DNA of 64,000 nt, from positions 1,240,001-1,304,000 of the forward strand of contig JBLDXI010000020.1 of NCBI GenBank assembly GCA_047495785.1, in the 5' to 3' direction. The position numbers and the translations under genes were made by a program. Each line of letters opens with the position of its first letter. Position 1 is the first letter of the stretch. The notes under the pieces are model-generated. The model ran no database searches. It saw nothing but the letters and a program-made list of their open reading frames with translations, and had not been told where the DNA came from. Positions 22,701-32,967 of this stretch are shown here, piece by piece. Source of the DNA: Lepidodermella squamata. Its lineage: Eukaryota > Gastrotricha.

Positions 22701-25700
22701 TTGCGCTGGAAGTTAAGCTGCTATTCGAATAGATGCAGTCATAGTTTTGATATGAGAAATTTGAACTAAAATTGACGAGAGTATCGCATAAATACCACGC
22801 GATAAAGAAACAAAATATCGTTTTAAAACGAGCAGTACGAAGTCTAGTTTAAATGGGACAATAACTAGCTGGTCAAATTTTAGAGTGCGTATGTGTTTAA
22901 TATAACAATAAAACTATTTATGATGAATTTATGATGCGAAGAAGAAATTCAGGCAGTTGTAATCAGCGGAATCCAAGGTGTTGGTCGTATCGATCTAGCT
23001 GTGCGACAAAATCAGTTTACCTCGCTTTTACCAAAAAACACTCTCAAGGCAACACGATAATTCTGAAGTATTAATGTGCCGCTGAATGGCCCGAGGTTGA
23101 AGTTGAATGAGCGCGAAGCATTCGATGTGCGCGCGTAGACGAGAGCAGTAAAGATTCTCATAAACAATAAACAACAACAAACAACAAATTCACAGTAGAA
23201 AAACGGAAGCTGAGGTTTGGCAGGAAATATTGTAAAATGACTACAGGAATAATTGCTGAGAAATGAAAAGAAAATATGTTAGTGAGCACTCGATGCGCTC
23301 AGTTCAACGAGCAAGATTTTATAACTCGGCGCTTTTTGTCCGCCAAAAACTAAAATAGATATTTCAGAATGAGTTCGAGATTATTGTCTTGCAGTGCTAC
23401 ATATTGACAAAAATAATAACTAGTATGAGCAGAGAAATTGCAAGAATACATTAAATATCGAATGTATTTTAGACATTTGCTGTCCTACTGTAATATGCTG
23501 GCCTCAGAGGGCCATGATTGCGGTCGGGAAGCCTGTTTTTTACCCTGTAATTCGAGAATTAGCGCTAAAATATTCCAGTAATCTAACAGCGTGTCAAATC
23601 TCCTATAAGCAAAAAAGCGCTGGTTCTAGTATTCTCGCGAATAGGATACTTCGGAAAAAATAATTGATAGGCAAGAAAATTGATAACCCTCATCAAGTTT
23701 GGGTGTATGTATAATTTATATTAATTCAGTTATAGTGTATAATATAATGTGGTGGTATATTTAGTGTACTAAAAGCTTCGAGAGAGCATCATTATTACTG
23801 GCGCGACTTGGATGTTTTGTGAGAACGAGACGCGCTAAAAAGCGTCGAGAAACGCACGCGCGCGCAGTGTCTGTTGTAAGAGCCTTTTCTGATGATATTA
23901 TACATTAAAAATTCTTGTTAAAGAAACGGACACGGCATCTCGGCATACGCCGCACACGTCGTGTGGTGGGTTTTTGCATTATATTTATATTATACCAGTT
24001 GGTAGGATTGATGGAGCGATAATATGATGTTGTTAAGAAGATGATGATGACGGCGACAAGAATAGCAAATGACATGTGCTCAGATACATGCGAGCGACGC
24101 GAGACTTGCTTGCTTATTAATACCTATGGATATATCGTGTATTTTGTTCCTTTTTGGTTTATTAGCGACGCGCTTATGTTGGATTTTGGTGGTTGCGGTA
24201 GAGCTTGATGGTGTACAAAAGCGCGCCGGATAGGCGCTCTCGCTTTCTTCTGGCATCATCAACTCGTGTAAAATGGAGTGTAAACTACCTGTGGCCAGCA
24301 GGTAGGTTGGTAGGCAATCATAGGTGCCTACTATGATACGAGCACACCTAAACGGCATCAAACGGTGTGCGCACTCTACGGGGGCGGAGCAGCGTGCAAA
24401 TTGCGACGAGGCGCCATAGAGGAAAGAAGACGCGCACACACACAGGTATAGTAGTTGTGCGGTGGTGGTGGTGGGCAAATCAAACGCTTGGCGCACATTT
24501 TTCAGCCATTAATGCAAACAATATGGCATCTTCACTTGCAATGATGACTTTGTACAGTATCATCGGCCGGCATGTTCAAAACGGCTCTACCTACACTTAC
24601 GTATACCTGTTGCCACGTGCGAAAAGGTGTGTTTTATTGTTTTGATTATCGTCATCATTAATAAAAGCAAGTTGTTAAACGCTCCTCATTGGTAATAAAT
24701 ACCGCATGATATAAAGTTTTGTTGAAACAATATTGTTGTTATTATATAACATAACAAATCCTCCTCTCGTGAATAAACAGCGCATGCGCTGGCTGATATC
24801 TCTCTGAAAAGGTAAACGTCGTAAATCAATAGGTATAGGTAATGTTATTGTTATATAGGGTTTATACACGAGGCGCAGGTCCTGGGCGTGTGCGTGGGTG
24901 GTCTGGCCAATAAGGCACGGGATTCCCAGATGATATGCGAAAAACGGTTTCTACAAAACTGCATGGGGTTCGGAGCTCTGTTCTTACGACATAAAATTGA
25001 TGCCAGATACATTGCGGCTAATTGGCCGGAAACATGATTTCCAAGGCTATCGGATGAGATCAAAGAAACACCTGTATTAGGACTCAGTTCTATCGATCCA
25101 TGTAAAAGACAAACTATAGTAAAAGATGAAGTCGGGGCCTTACGTTTTCAAATTGAAAATGGAGATTGCCGTAGTTCGAATATTTTACCTGAGAAAGTGA
25201 AAAAACACTTCGACTGAGACTAAAAATTCCCGTTTCGAAGATCCAATTAGCTCGATTAGCTTTCTTGCCTTCTACCCAGCGAATTTTAAGCTGGCGAAGG
25301 AAGCAAGAGTTTTCCACCTTAATCTGGATGATTTAAATAAAGAATTATCGATTTCACTTCCTATCATGGAAAACCCACTCAGATATCGATAGGCGAAGCT
25401 GAAGTCAGATCATTGGGATTCATCACCGAAGTCCGCTCAATAAATTTCTCAATAATGTTTTTCGTTATCAGTTACTGGAGCCGCTTCGCTCCCACCACTT
25501 TTCTTTTATCGAGAGCATTTTCCCAAGAATTTGTCTTCGATTTAATATTCGGTGTACATCCATCGGCTTTGAAGTTGTGGTAGTAGTAGTTCCCTCTAAT
25601 TTTCTCTTTCTCAATGGCAAAATATCGCATTGCATCAAATGGTTTTATTGAGTCAGGCTTCTTTGGGCTCATCGGTTTTTATTTTTGGGGACGACAGGGA

Positions 25701-25795
25701 GCAAAAATGCTGAACTTTCCTGTAAATTGGGAATTCAAAAGATAAGAAATTCTCAAGCCGCTACTCAAATTTGAATCCTCAGCAGCAATAAGTTA
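19746..25795. other. 6-kb gene-poor region
   Basis: I found no ORF here with convincing composition, start and splice context, and no tRNA-like T-loop. An (ATT)7 tract lies at 19853-19873, just outside the acidic-protein gene. Short ORFs at 20080-20343 (+), 21774-22103 (-), 24080-24496 (-), 25114-25317 (-) and 25472-25672 (-) have low-complexity or unlikely translations. The part next to 19.7 kb is the likely distal promoter of the acidic-protein gene. Confidence 0.5.
19853..19873 (+). repeat. (ATT)7 microsatellite
   Basis: Seven ATT triplets, about 100 bp upstream of the first coding exon of the acidic-protein gene. Confidence 0.9.
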
Positions 25796-26427
25796 TCACT
25801 TGAATTCGTAATAATATTGAAAGGCATCAGTATAGCCATGATGCTTCAGAAGGCCAGCCTTTGGTACTACACCAGTGCGTTGAAATCCAAGTTTTTCCCA
25901 CACAGCAATTGAAGCTGGATTGGTTGCATACACCAGATTGAAAAATGAGGCTTTATACCCTTGATAAAAACTAAGCTTAAATTTTTCTATCAGGGCAAAA
26001 GATCCATTATACCTAGTTTCTTTCCAAGAATAATAAATAGTTTGGCCAATATTGTTGCCGCGCCTTTACAGCGAAATTCAGGAACGGTCAAGAAACCTCC
26101 GTTGCAAATATGAGAACTCCGGCCGGGAAAATTCGGCTTGATATAAACAGAACCAATCACCCGGAACGGCTCCCTCGCCTCTTTAATGACGAAAGCATCA
26201 TGTGATAGATACGCCGCTCGAAATTGCTCCTCGTTCATCTGGGACTCGTATGGATACGTGTCTCCCTCCTCGATGACATCGTTCAGCAATTTGTGAATAA
26301 CAGCTACATCATTAGGTTCGCACAGCCTGTCAACAACTACTTGAGTGCCATCTTTAAGCGTGTCGTGATGAGGCAGGACGTCTGACAGATCGGCCTTGAT
26401 TTTAGGTCCCTCGATGGTGTATGCCAT
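25796..26427 (-). CDS. GNAT N-acetyltransferase, Mpr1-like
   Basis: Two exons, 26427-26013 and 25959-25796, with a 53-bp intron in phase 1; 192 aa, stop TGA at 25798-25796. The second exon completes the domain: AVWEKLGFQRTG is the classic GNAT C-terminal motif with Leu-Gly-Phe, preceded by TNPAS. The first exon carries the core strand IGSVYIKPNFPGRSSHICNG and the segment GFLTVPEFRCKGAATILAKL in the position of motif A (acetyl-CoA pyrophosphate loop, here RCKGAA instead of the usual Q/RxxGxG/A). The KPNFPGR...HICN block resembles the fungal Mpr1/Ppr1 acetyltransferases (azetidine-2-carboxylate detoxification). Substrate in this animal is unknown. ATG 26427 is the first in-frame Met. The gene is divergent from the peptide-precursor cluster that starts 407 bp away. 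Confidence 0.85.
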
Positions 26428-26833
26428 TCTGCAATGTCCAGTTCAACTCCCTCAAATTGTAATGGTCCTATTATTTAATTTACATTATTATTATGCGGCG
26501 AAAATGACAGAGGAGAGATAAAGTTCGATAGAGATAACACTGGCCCAGGGATATTATAAGATTATGACAGCTTCTTGAAGTTACGCTCTACTACAAGTAC
26601 ATCGATCACAAACACGACTGCACAGATGAGATTAGTAGAGATAAAAAATCATCTGATCTGATGTTGGGATAAACAAAAAGTGCATTTGTATATGATTTCG
26701 GACTTTCAAGTGGTCATTCCACCGCGAGTTCGTGCCTCATGCATGCGGAAATTCACTAAACTCCCATCTTCACTCAACCAAACAAAACATCCCTGTTGCA
26801 TTTGCTAGGCTTTTAGTTTTATATCAAATAGCC

Positions 26834-27097
26834 ATGCTACACAATTATTTGTGGTTCATTGCATCTATTATGCTCTGGATCTCCGCTGCTACCGATGCAT
26901 ATTCATCGCGTAATTACCAACCAAGCTCGAACAATGTCCAAAGCGGTTACATCCCGCCTTGGTGGCGGACCAAAAAGTCGTCCGATGATAATCAAGGTGA
27001 GTCGGCGTTCTCACAACGTTTTCGCTTATCGAAACCAGCCGAAGCCTTACGACGGCCAATTTCCTTTGGTCAATCAAGAGGCGTGATGTACGGATGA
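26834..27097 (+). CDS. amidated-peptide precursor 1 (...SFGQSRGVMY-amide)
   Basis: Intronless, 87 aa from ATG 26834. An in-frame ATG further upstream at 26732 adds a tail with no signal-like character, so I chose the Met before the hydrophobic NYLWFIASIMLWISAA. Predicted secreted. After the signal come YQPSSNNVQSGYIPPWWRTKK, a Ser/Asp/Glu-rich linker, and LRR followed by PISFGQSRGVMYG as the last residues. RR is a prohormone-convertase site and the terminal Gly is an amide donor, so the mature peptide would be PISFGQSRGVMY-amide. No basic residue follows the Gly, so no carboxypeptidase trimming is needed. The ending is reminiscent of GGMYG in C. elegans NLP-10, which is inference. Paralogue of the genes at 27857 and 28909. 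Confidence 0.75.
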   Translation: MLHNYLWFIASIMLWISAATDAYSSRNYQPSSNNVQSGYIPPWWRTKKSSDDNQGESAFSQRFRLSKPAEALRRPISFGQSRGVMYG

Positions 27098-27856
27098 TGA
27101 TGATGAAGTTGGGACATCAAACGTGACCATTCCATCTGTCTCCTATGATCTTCAGCATCTTCAAATTTTGTTATCGCCACAAGTTCGAACTCAAAAGCCA
27201 CTTAAAATTCTCGAACTGTTCGATAAATTTTACTTAAATTTATAAAGTGTGAAATTATTGTTTGATGTTGTGATCGCCTTCCAGCCAATAATACGAGACG
27301 CACCCAGAGAAAAGTACTAAATTATTTTACCAAATAAAAAATGGTTCCGCGTAAGTGATCACGCACTGTTGCTTCTTTTCAGAAAAACCAAAAATTCAAT
27401 TTGGGAAGTGTGAAATTGATTAGGAATCAACTGGTTCAACGTCCTCGAAATATGATGGCTGAAGAGCAGCTATTTAATTCACATTATTTTGTTTTACGGC
27501 GAAAATGGCAGATGAGAGATGATTGAGTTCGATTGAGATAGCAGAGATAACGCTCGCTCGCCCACGGTTAAGATTATGACAACTTCTTGAAGTTACGCTC
27601 TTCTACAAGCGCATCAATCACAAAGATGACTGGGCAGATTAGATTAGTAGAGATTAAAAAAATCATGTGATCTGGTGTTGGGGTAAACAAGAAGTGCATT
27701 TGTATGAGCCCGGACACTTTAAGTGGCGATTCCACCGTGTTAGTGCCTCATATTATACGCATGCGAAAATTCATAAAACTACGTGGTCCTATCTTCACTC
27801 AACCGAATAAAACTCCCGTGTTGCCTTTGCTAGGCGCTTAGTTTTAGCAAATAGTC

Positions 27857-28219
27857 ATGCTCCAAAATTATTTCTGGTTCATTGCATCTATAATGCTCTT
27901 GGTCTCCGTTGCCACCGATGCATATTCGTCAAATGATTATCAGCCAATCTCGATCAGTGCCAGGGGTAGCAAGGGACGCACTCCGGCCTGGTGGCGGGAA
28001 AAAAAGTCGTTCGATGAAAATCGAGGTGAAAATCAACCAAGCTCAAGCAATGCTCGGGGTAGCAAGGGACACACTCCGCCCTGGTGGCGGGAGAAAAAGT
28101 CATCCGATGAAAATCAAGGCGAATCGACGTTCTCACAACGTTTTCGCATGTCGAAACCAGCCGAAGCTTTCCGACGGCCGATTTCCTTTGGTCAATCAAG
28201 AGGCATGATATACGGATGA
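27857..28219 (+). CDS. amidated-peptide precursor 2 (...SFGQSRGMIY-amide)
   Basis: Intronless, 120 aa, with a signal peptide (MLQNYFWFIASIMLLVSVAT). The precursor is longer than its neighbours because the middle unit is duplicated: ARGSKGRTPAWWREKKSFDE and ARGSKGHTPPWWREKKSSDE stand in tandem, each followed by N-x-GE. It ends FRR-PISFGQSRGMIYG-stop, predicting PISFGQSRGMIY-amide after cleavage at RR and use of the terminal Gly. The KK after each WWRE could also release small WWR-containing peptides; that is speculation from the sites alone. Confidence 0.75.
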   Translation: MLQNYFWFIASIMLLVSVATDAYSSNDYQPISISARGSKGRTPAWWREKKSFDENRGENQPSSSNARGSKGHTPPWWREKKSSDENQGESTFSQRFRMSKPAEAFRRPISFGQSRGMIYG

Positions 28220-28908
28220 TGACGCTAGGCCATCAAATATGACCATCCACTCTGTTTCATATAATGATCTTCAGCATAATCAATCTTGAAGTTGTTGTTA
28301 TCGCCTCAACTTTGAACTAAAAAAAGCCACTTGAAACTGAAGCCATTTTCGAACTTTTTTTCGAAAAATTTGACGTATACCTTTAATTTATACCTTTTCG
28401 TGAAATTGTGTATGATGTTGTATCGTGTGCCAGCCGATTATACGACATACGACCCCGAGAAAAAGTACCAAATTATATAATGAAACCAAATAAAAAAGGG
28501 ATTCTACGTAATAGGGATCACACACTTTTGCTTTTTCAGAAAAACCAAAAATTCAACTTTGAACCTTTTCCTGGAGTTCTTCTCAAATATAGGAAGTATT
28601 AGGAATCAAATATTTCATATGTTCGAATTATAATGGCTGAAGAACTATTTTTAATTTACATTTATTTTGGCTTGCGGCTAAAATGACAAATGAAAGATGA
28701 TAAAAGTTCGATAGAGATAACGCTGGCCCAAGGTTATCCTAATTATGACCACTTTGTAGTTGCGCTCTTTTATGAGCTTATCGATCATAAACATGGCTAC
28801 ACGTGTCAGTCGTTATTACAAATCAATTTGATGTTAGGAATAAACAAAAATTGCATTCGTATGATCTTGGACTCTAAGTGGACAGTCTTTATTTTATCGG
28901 CTATAGCA

Positions 28909-29187
28909 ATGCTCCAAAATTATTTCTGGCTCATTGCAGCTTTTATGCTCCTGATTTCTGCTGCCACTGATGCATATTCATTATCTGATTACCAACCAAG
29001 CTCAAACAACGTCCAGAGTAACAACAACAGGTACATTCCGCCTTGGTGGCGGACCAAAAAAGCCGCCGATGAAGAACACGGTGAATCGATGTCCTTACAA
29101 CGCATGCACTTCTTGAAGCCAGCCGAAGCCTTACGACGCAAAATTGCCTACGGTCAAACAAGAGGCATGCTTTACGGCAGACGCTAG
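28909..29187 (+). CDS. amidated-peptide precursor 3 (...AYGQTRGMLY-amide)
   Basis: Intronless, 92 aa from ATG 28909. The open frame extends upstream to 28690, but the signal peptide MLQNYFWLIAAFMLLISAAT marks the true start, as in its two tandem neighbours. It has one IPPWWRTKK unit, then LRR-KIAYGQTRGMLYGRR-stop. Here the amidation Gly is followed by RR, a classic GRR processing site, predicting KIAYGQTRGMLY-amide. It is the most diverged of the three tandem copies. Confidence 0.75.
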   Translation: MLQNYFWLIAAFMLLISAATDAYSLSDYQPSSNNVQSNNNRYIPPWWRTKKAADEEHGESMSLQRMHFLKPAEALRRKIAYGQTRGMLYGRR

Positions 29188-30103
29188 GACATCAGACATA
29201 TTATTATCCGATGATTCACACGATCTCAAGTTGATGTTGTCGTCACGAGTTCGAGCTCAATAGCCACTTGAAACTGAAGCCAGTCACGACCAGTTCGAAA
29301 TATTTGACTCACCTGTAATTTGCATGTTATTTAAACGTGTGCCGGCCACATTATTATATAAACAGGAAGTATGAAATTGATTAGCAATCAACAAGCGTCA
29401 CCTTATCGAAATGTTATTTTCATCGTTATCGTGTCGAGTTTTTCGCAATAAATAACTCAATAATCTTGCCAACATTTACCGTTATTTTTCCTCAGGGATT
29501 TGGCTATTAGTTTTTTTATCCTGAGTTCTTAAAAAACAGGACGGCAGATGTTTTAGGGCAGTTCCTGATTGGTACTTTGAGAATTTTTCGAAAAAATGCT
29601 GGCTATAAATTGTTAAGAAATGTCTCATTCTTATAGGTGGGCATCGCAGACTATCACGCAAATGTGTTTTCGATGATTTTTCATTTAGGTGCTGCGTGAT
29701 TGCAAACAGCCCACGCGTTTTTGTAGTATTAATTCCCTTGGCATAGGCCTGGTCCCCACTTCACCAAATGGCTGATGCTGCGGAGTGACAGCCAACAATA
29801 ATAACAAAATTTGACCGAACGTCAGAATCAATTCTCTGGAAATTGAAGTGGCTAGCCCACATGCTTGTTTATATCCAATGCCCACAGTATATATACGCCA
29901 AGGCAAGGAGCTCGTCAATGTGAATTACGAACATGCCGTAATATCATGTCATTACATTGTCCAGTTTTTCGCCTCGTCGCCTCCAGCTTCCGGCCCGATT
30001 CGGACAATAATCATTTTTATCAATTTTCGTAGACAGAAAGCCGGCCTAAAATTGTTTCTTCAATTTTGATACATATAGGCTTTCAAAGTATAAAATTTTA
30101 CCC
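29188..30103. other. intergenic region between peptide genes 3 and 4
   Basis: AT-rich. It contains the 3' end of the third duplicated unit (to about 29420). Short ORFs on both strands (for example 29685-29918 and 29848-30069) look non-coding. Confidence 0.5.
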
Positions 30104-30334
30104 ATGGCTAACAAATCTGCTCTGAGTTGGAAAGTTGCTGTTTATTGGCTGGTTGTTATCGCTGTTTTCGCTCTATTGGCGCCTGGTATATCCGCTGGTG
30201 ATGAAGACGAAGACTCGAACTCGGAGGAAACTGGCCGGCATTACGTTTTCATCCCCATGTCAGCATACTCTCGCCGGCTCTTCAAGCGTGTCAATGGTCC
30301 CCAAGCGTCCGGAATTATGTTTGGCCGTCGTTAG
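30104..30334 (+). CDS. amidated-peptide precursor 4 (VNGPQASGIMF-amide)
   Basis: Intronless, 76 aa. A signal peptide with the core VAVYWLVVIAVFALLAPGIS ends near residue 31, then an acidic spacer (GDEDEDSNSEE). The C-terminus is YSRR-LFKR-VNGPQASGIMFGRR-stop. Cleavage at KR and GRR would free VNGPQASGIMF-amide. The SGIMFG ending is shared with the next gene and is a Phe variant of the GMxYG endings of the tandem trio. A downstream AATAAA (near 30514) is a likely polyadenylation signal. Confidence 0.75.
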   Translation: MANKSALSWKVAVYWLVVIAVFALLAPGISAGDEDEDSNSEETGRHYVFIPMSAYSRRLFKRVNGPQASGIMFGRR

Positions 30335-30723
30335 TGATCTCGTCGAATCATGCCATAATAGATCTCAGAGTTTAAACGCCTTATTTGTGAACACATTTTT
30401 TGATGTTTCTTTTAATTTTAAAATTTAATGGCTAGCCTTAGCAATACTTATACCTGTCAAAATTGTTCGTTCTAACTAAGTTAGGGATACCATAGTATAT
30501 TTGCATATTGAAAAAATAAAACATCGGATCAATTTTTCTTTGCAATCGTTATGGTTTTATCAATGAACTGGTTAATGTGACGCTGTAATGGGAGAAGAGC
30601 GCGTGCCTCTCATTTTCAAGAATCAAGTTTTTTTCAATGCATTTTTCTGTTAAAATTCGAGCAAAAAGAAGCTTCGAGAATCTCAACTAAAATTTCATAT
30701 TCTCCTTATTAGGCAAATTATTA

Positions 30724-30927
30724 ATGAAAAGCTCCTGTTGGAAGTTGTGGACAATCAGCCTCTGGTTATTACTAATTTTGTTGCTGATAACGGTTTCTTA
30801 CGGCGATACTACAACCGAACAAATTATTGGGACGAATGAAGCGGAAAAGTTGACAAGCGAGACTCCTGATTCAAAGGCGAATCCCACCAAACGCGCACCT
30901 CTCTCCGGAATAATGTTTGGCCGCTGA
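30724..30927 (+). CDS. amidated-peptide precursor 5 (APLSGIMF-amide)
   Basis: Intronless, 67 aa. The signal peptide has an almost pure hydrophobic core (ISLWLLLILLLITVSYG), followed by a Thr/Glu/Lys spacer and NPTKR-APLSGIMFGR-stop. Cleavage at KR and the terminal GR predict APLSGIMF-amide. One peptide per precursor, like the other members. Closest in its ending to the gene at 30104. Confidence 0.75.
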   Translation: MKSSCWKLWTISLWLLLILLLITVSYGDTTTEQIIGTNEAEKLTSETPDSKANPTKRAPLSGIMFGR

Positions 30928-31488
30928 TCAATAGAATCATTTATATATAACTTATAAATAATATCAAAAGTCATCACCGAATATTTTTACTTAACAAAAG
31001 TTGTGCCCGAATAAAAGCCTTGCATTTATTGGTATAAATTGAGTTCGATTTCGAAGGTTCCAGAAAGCGGGCGAATTAATTTGGTACATCTGGACTGATT
31101 TTCAAGAGGCGGATAAACATGTCTCGCCGTGAATAAGTGGCTAATAATTGACATATTATTCGCCGACCCACGCGGATAAATCAGGCGTGAAGCGTAGCCA
31201 CCGGCACTGTGGGGGCACTTAACAAATCAATCAAAAAATGGCCGCAAGTGTCCATTTTTAGCCGCAAAAAACATCAGCGAGGTCAGTCATATTTATACGA
31301 ACACTTAAATTGCGTTCGCATCATTTTTCCGAATTCTTTTGTCAAGAGGAAGTGAATTATTACAGCCCCCACGCTTGCCAGAAGATCCCAGAAAAATTTC
31401 TTCAATAGCTCCAAATAATGTTTTGTTAATCGCGAAATTAATTGTTTCGAATAGGAGCCTTTAGAACATTTTCAATTTCAAACCAGAA

Positions 31489-31650
31489 ATGTCTGCCTTC
31501 CAATACTTTCTTCCTCTCTTCTTGTTGGTCTGCCTGGCAGTGATCAACATGGCAATTGCCGATGAAGAGTTGGACTTCGACGGCGAAGACAAATATGACG
31601 TCTATCCTATCAAGTCATTCGCCAAGCGAGTTCGCATCTTCCGAGGATGA
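31489..31650 (+). CDS. short peptide precursor 6 (VRIFR-amide)
   Basis: A 53-aa ORF, below common length cut-offs. ATG 31489 starts a clear signal peptide (FLPLFLLVCLAVINMAIA), then the acidic DEELDFDGEDKYDVYPIKSF, then AKR-VRIFRG-stop. KR is a convertase site and the terminal Gly an amide donor, giving VRIFR-amide. It has the same layout as its neighbours (one peptide at the extreme C-terminus, no intron) but a different peptide ending in Arg-amide. Possible polyadenylation signal AATAAA near 31747. Confidence 0.6.
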   Translation: MSAFQYFLPLFLLVCLAVINMAIADEELDFDGEDKYDVYPIKSFAKRVRIFRG

Positions 31651-32019
31651 TACTCTCAATGTTCATCACAGTATTCAACTCAATTCATTTCAGTCAGGAA
31701 CCTATTTTTTTGCATGCATTTACCACCTAAAATATTCCTAATATCGCAAATAAAATTACAATTGTTTGTGTTCAAGTTTGGTTATATGTAAACATCGATG
31801 GAGAGACGCTGAGTAGTACGAGACCAATCAATGATAAAAAGATAACCAACGATGTGCCGGCTATAGCTGAGGCCAACTGAGACACCCTCTGGTCACAAAC
31901 TCATGTTGTTATTCTGCGGTCCACTGATGAAAAATTTCGCGTAGGCAAGAGCCGGTTACTTTTTAAGGGCGGCAAAAATAAAGCAACCGGCAAGAACTCA
32001 AGTTCATACTCGCTTAAAA

Positions 32020-32286
32020 ATGGTTTCATTCAAAACAACGCGCTACGTAATACCGACGATATTGGTCATAGCCTTCATTGCGAACTTTCTGGTGGAACCG
32101 ATTCACAGTCAAGGTGTCGGCCACCGCGAGGATTGGTCGATATTGCCATTGCTGAAATTTTACGCAAATTCAAAACGCAGCAATCCGTCTGATTCCGCGT
32201 CGAAAGGCGGCTATCTGTACCTCAGTAATGGCAATCGAAACAGGCATTTTTATGGCCAAGCTGGTGGCATTCTGTACGGACGTTAG
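32020..32286 (+). CDS. amidated-peptide precursor 7 (HFYGQAGGILY-amide)
   Basis: Intronless, 88 aa. A signal peptide lies around YVIPTILVIAFIANFLVEPI. The body has KR at mid-length and ends GNRNR-HFYGQAGGILYGR-stop. The last dibasic-type site is NRNR, so the released peptide is likely HFYGQAGGILY-amide. The YGQA-x-G-x-LY core matches precursor 3 and the 46745 gene. AATAAA follows at about 32326. Confidence 0.75.
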   Translation: MVSFKTTRYVIPTILVIAFIANFLVEPIHSQGVGHREDWSILPLLKFYANSKRSNPSDSASKGGYLYLSNGNRNRHFYGQAGGILYGR

Positions 32287-32667
32287 ATAACATTTCATAA
32301 TATTATGAATTTTTAGCTGTTTTGAAATAAAATTTGTTGTTTTTTTGAGCAATTTTTCGCACGTAAAAGTGTTCGAAATCGTGCCAGGATTTTTTGCTTC
32401 GATCAATAAATGATTTCATTTGACCACTTCATGTGTCAATGGAGAGACGTCAACATCATCTGGAGGCTAAATAACTGACAAGTGCACATGACCAATCCAA
32501 TGGCCATCAGCCTGGATCTTCGATTTTCTGTAGCCAAAGACGTAACAATTTTTTGTATCGCGAGCCAGTCTATTTTTGTACCATTATTCAAACCAATTGA
32601 CAAGTTAATTATTATACACAAAACTTTTCTGTTCTCAAGACGGTTTGATCATTGTTACTCAAGAAAA

Positions 32668-32967
32668 ATGTATCTCATACTCTTGATACCTATTTTATCG
32701 GCGATTTTGGTACTACCAGCATCTCGAGGCGATCAAATCTTGGATAATTTTGTCAACGAAAACGAAGACGAGATTTTTCTAGCTCCGCTAAGCTATTTCA
32801 GCCAGCGCGAGCCGTCGGATTGGCCCACCCACGCGGTTGTAGTCGCTAAAAAATCTGCGAATTTTGCCGACAATGAAGAAGCCGAATTTGAGCTGATGCG
32901 GCGAATGATAGCGCATGGCAGTCAAACACGGAGCCTACCGTTTTATGGCCGCCGGCGCAGGCGATAA
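32668..32967 (+). CDS. amidated-peptide precursor 8 (...SLPFY-amide)
   Basis: Intronless, 99 aa from ATG 32668. The open frame reaches upstream, but MYLILLIPILSAILVLPASR is the signal peptide. The propeptide is acidic, with DWPTHAVVVAKK, then MRR-MIAHGSQTRSLPFYGRRRRR-stop. Processing at RR and GRRRRR predicts MIAHGSQTRSLPFY-amide, or SLPFY-amide if the single Arg is used. A broken copy of this gene with its upstream flank lies at 46052-46349. Confidence 0.7.
   Translation: MYLILLIPILSAILVLPASRGDQILDNFVNENEDEIFLAPLSYFSQREPSDWPTHAVVVAKKSANFADNEEAEFELMRRMIAHGSQTRSLPFYGRRRRR

Larger units (their letters stand above)
26480..29420 (+). repeat. tandem triplication of a ~1-kb gene unit
   Basis: Three successive units, each holding one peptide-precursor gene, share flanking sequence outside the ORFs. 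Upstream similarity includes AAAATGRCARATGAGAGAT near 26500, 27500 and 28680, GTTCGATAGAGATAAC, AGATTAGTAGAGAT and AAACAARAAGTGCATT. Downstream similarity includes GAAAAACCAAAAATTCAA (after units 1 and 2) and GAAATTGATTAGGAATCAA. Unit borders are roughly 26480-27480, 27480-28620 and 28620-29420. The third unit is more diverged and lacks part of the upstream block. Confidence 0.8.

Noticed and set aside
30104-30428. Second + ORF (97 aa) overlapping precursor 4
   Set aside because: Out-of-frame shadow without a signal peptide; the 76-aa frame has signal, KR and GRR.
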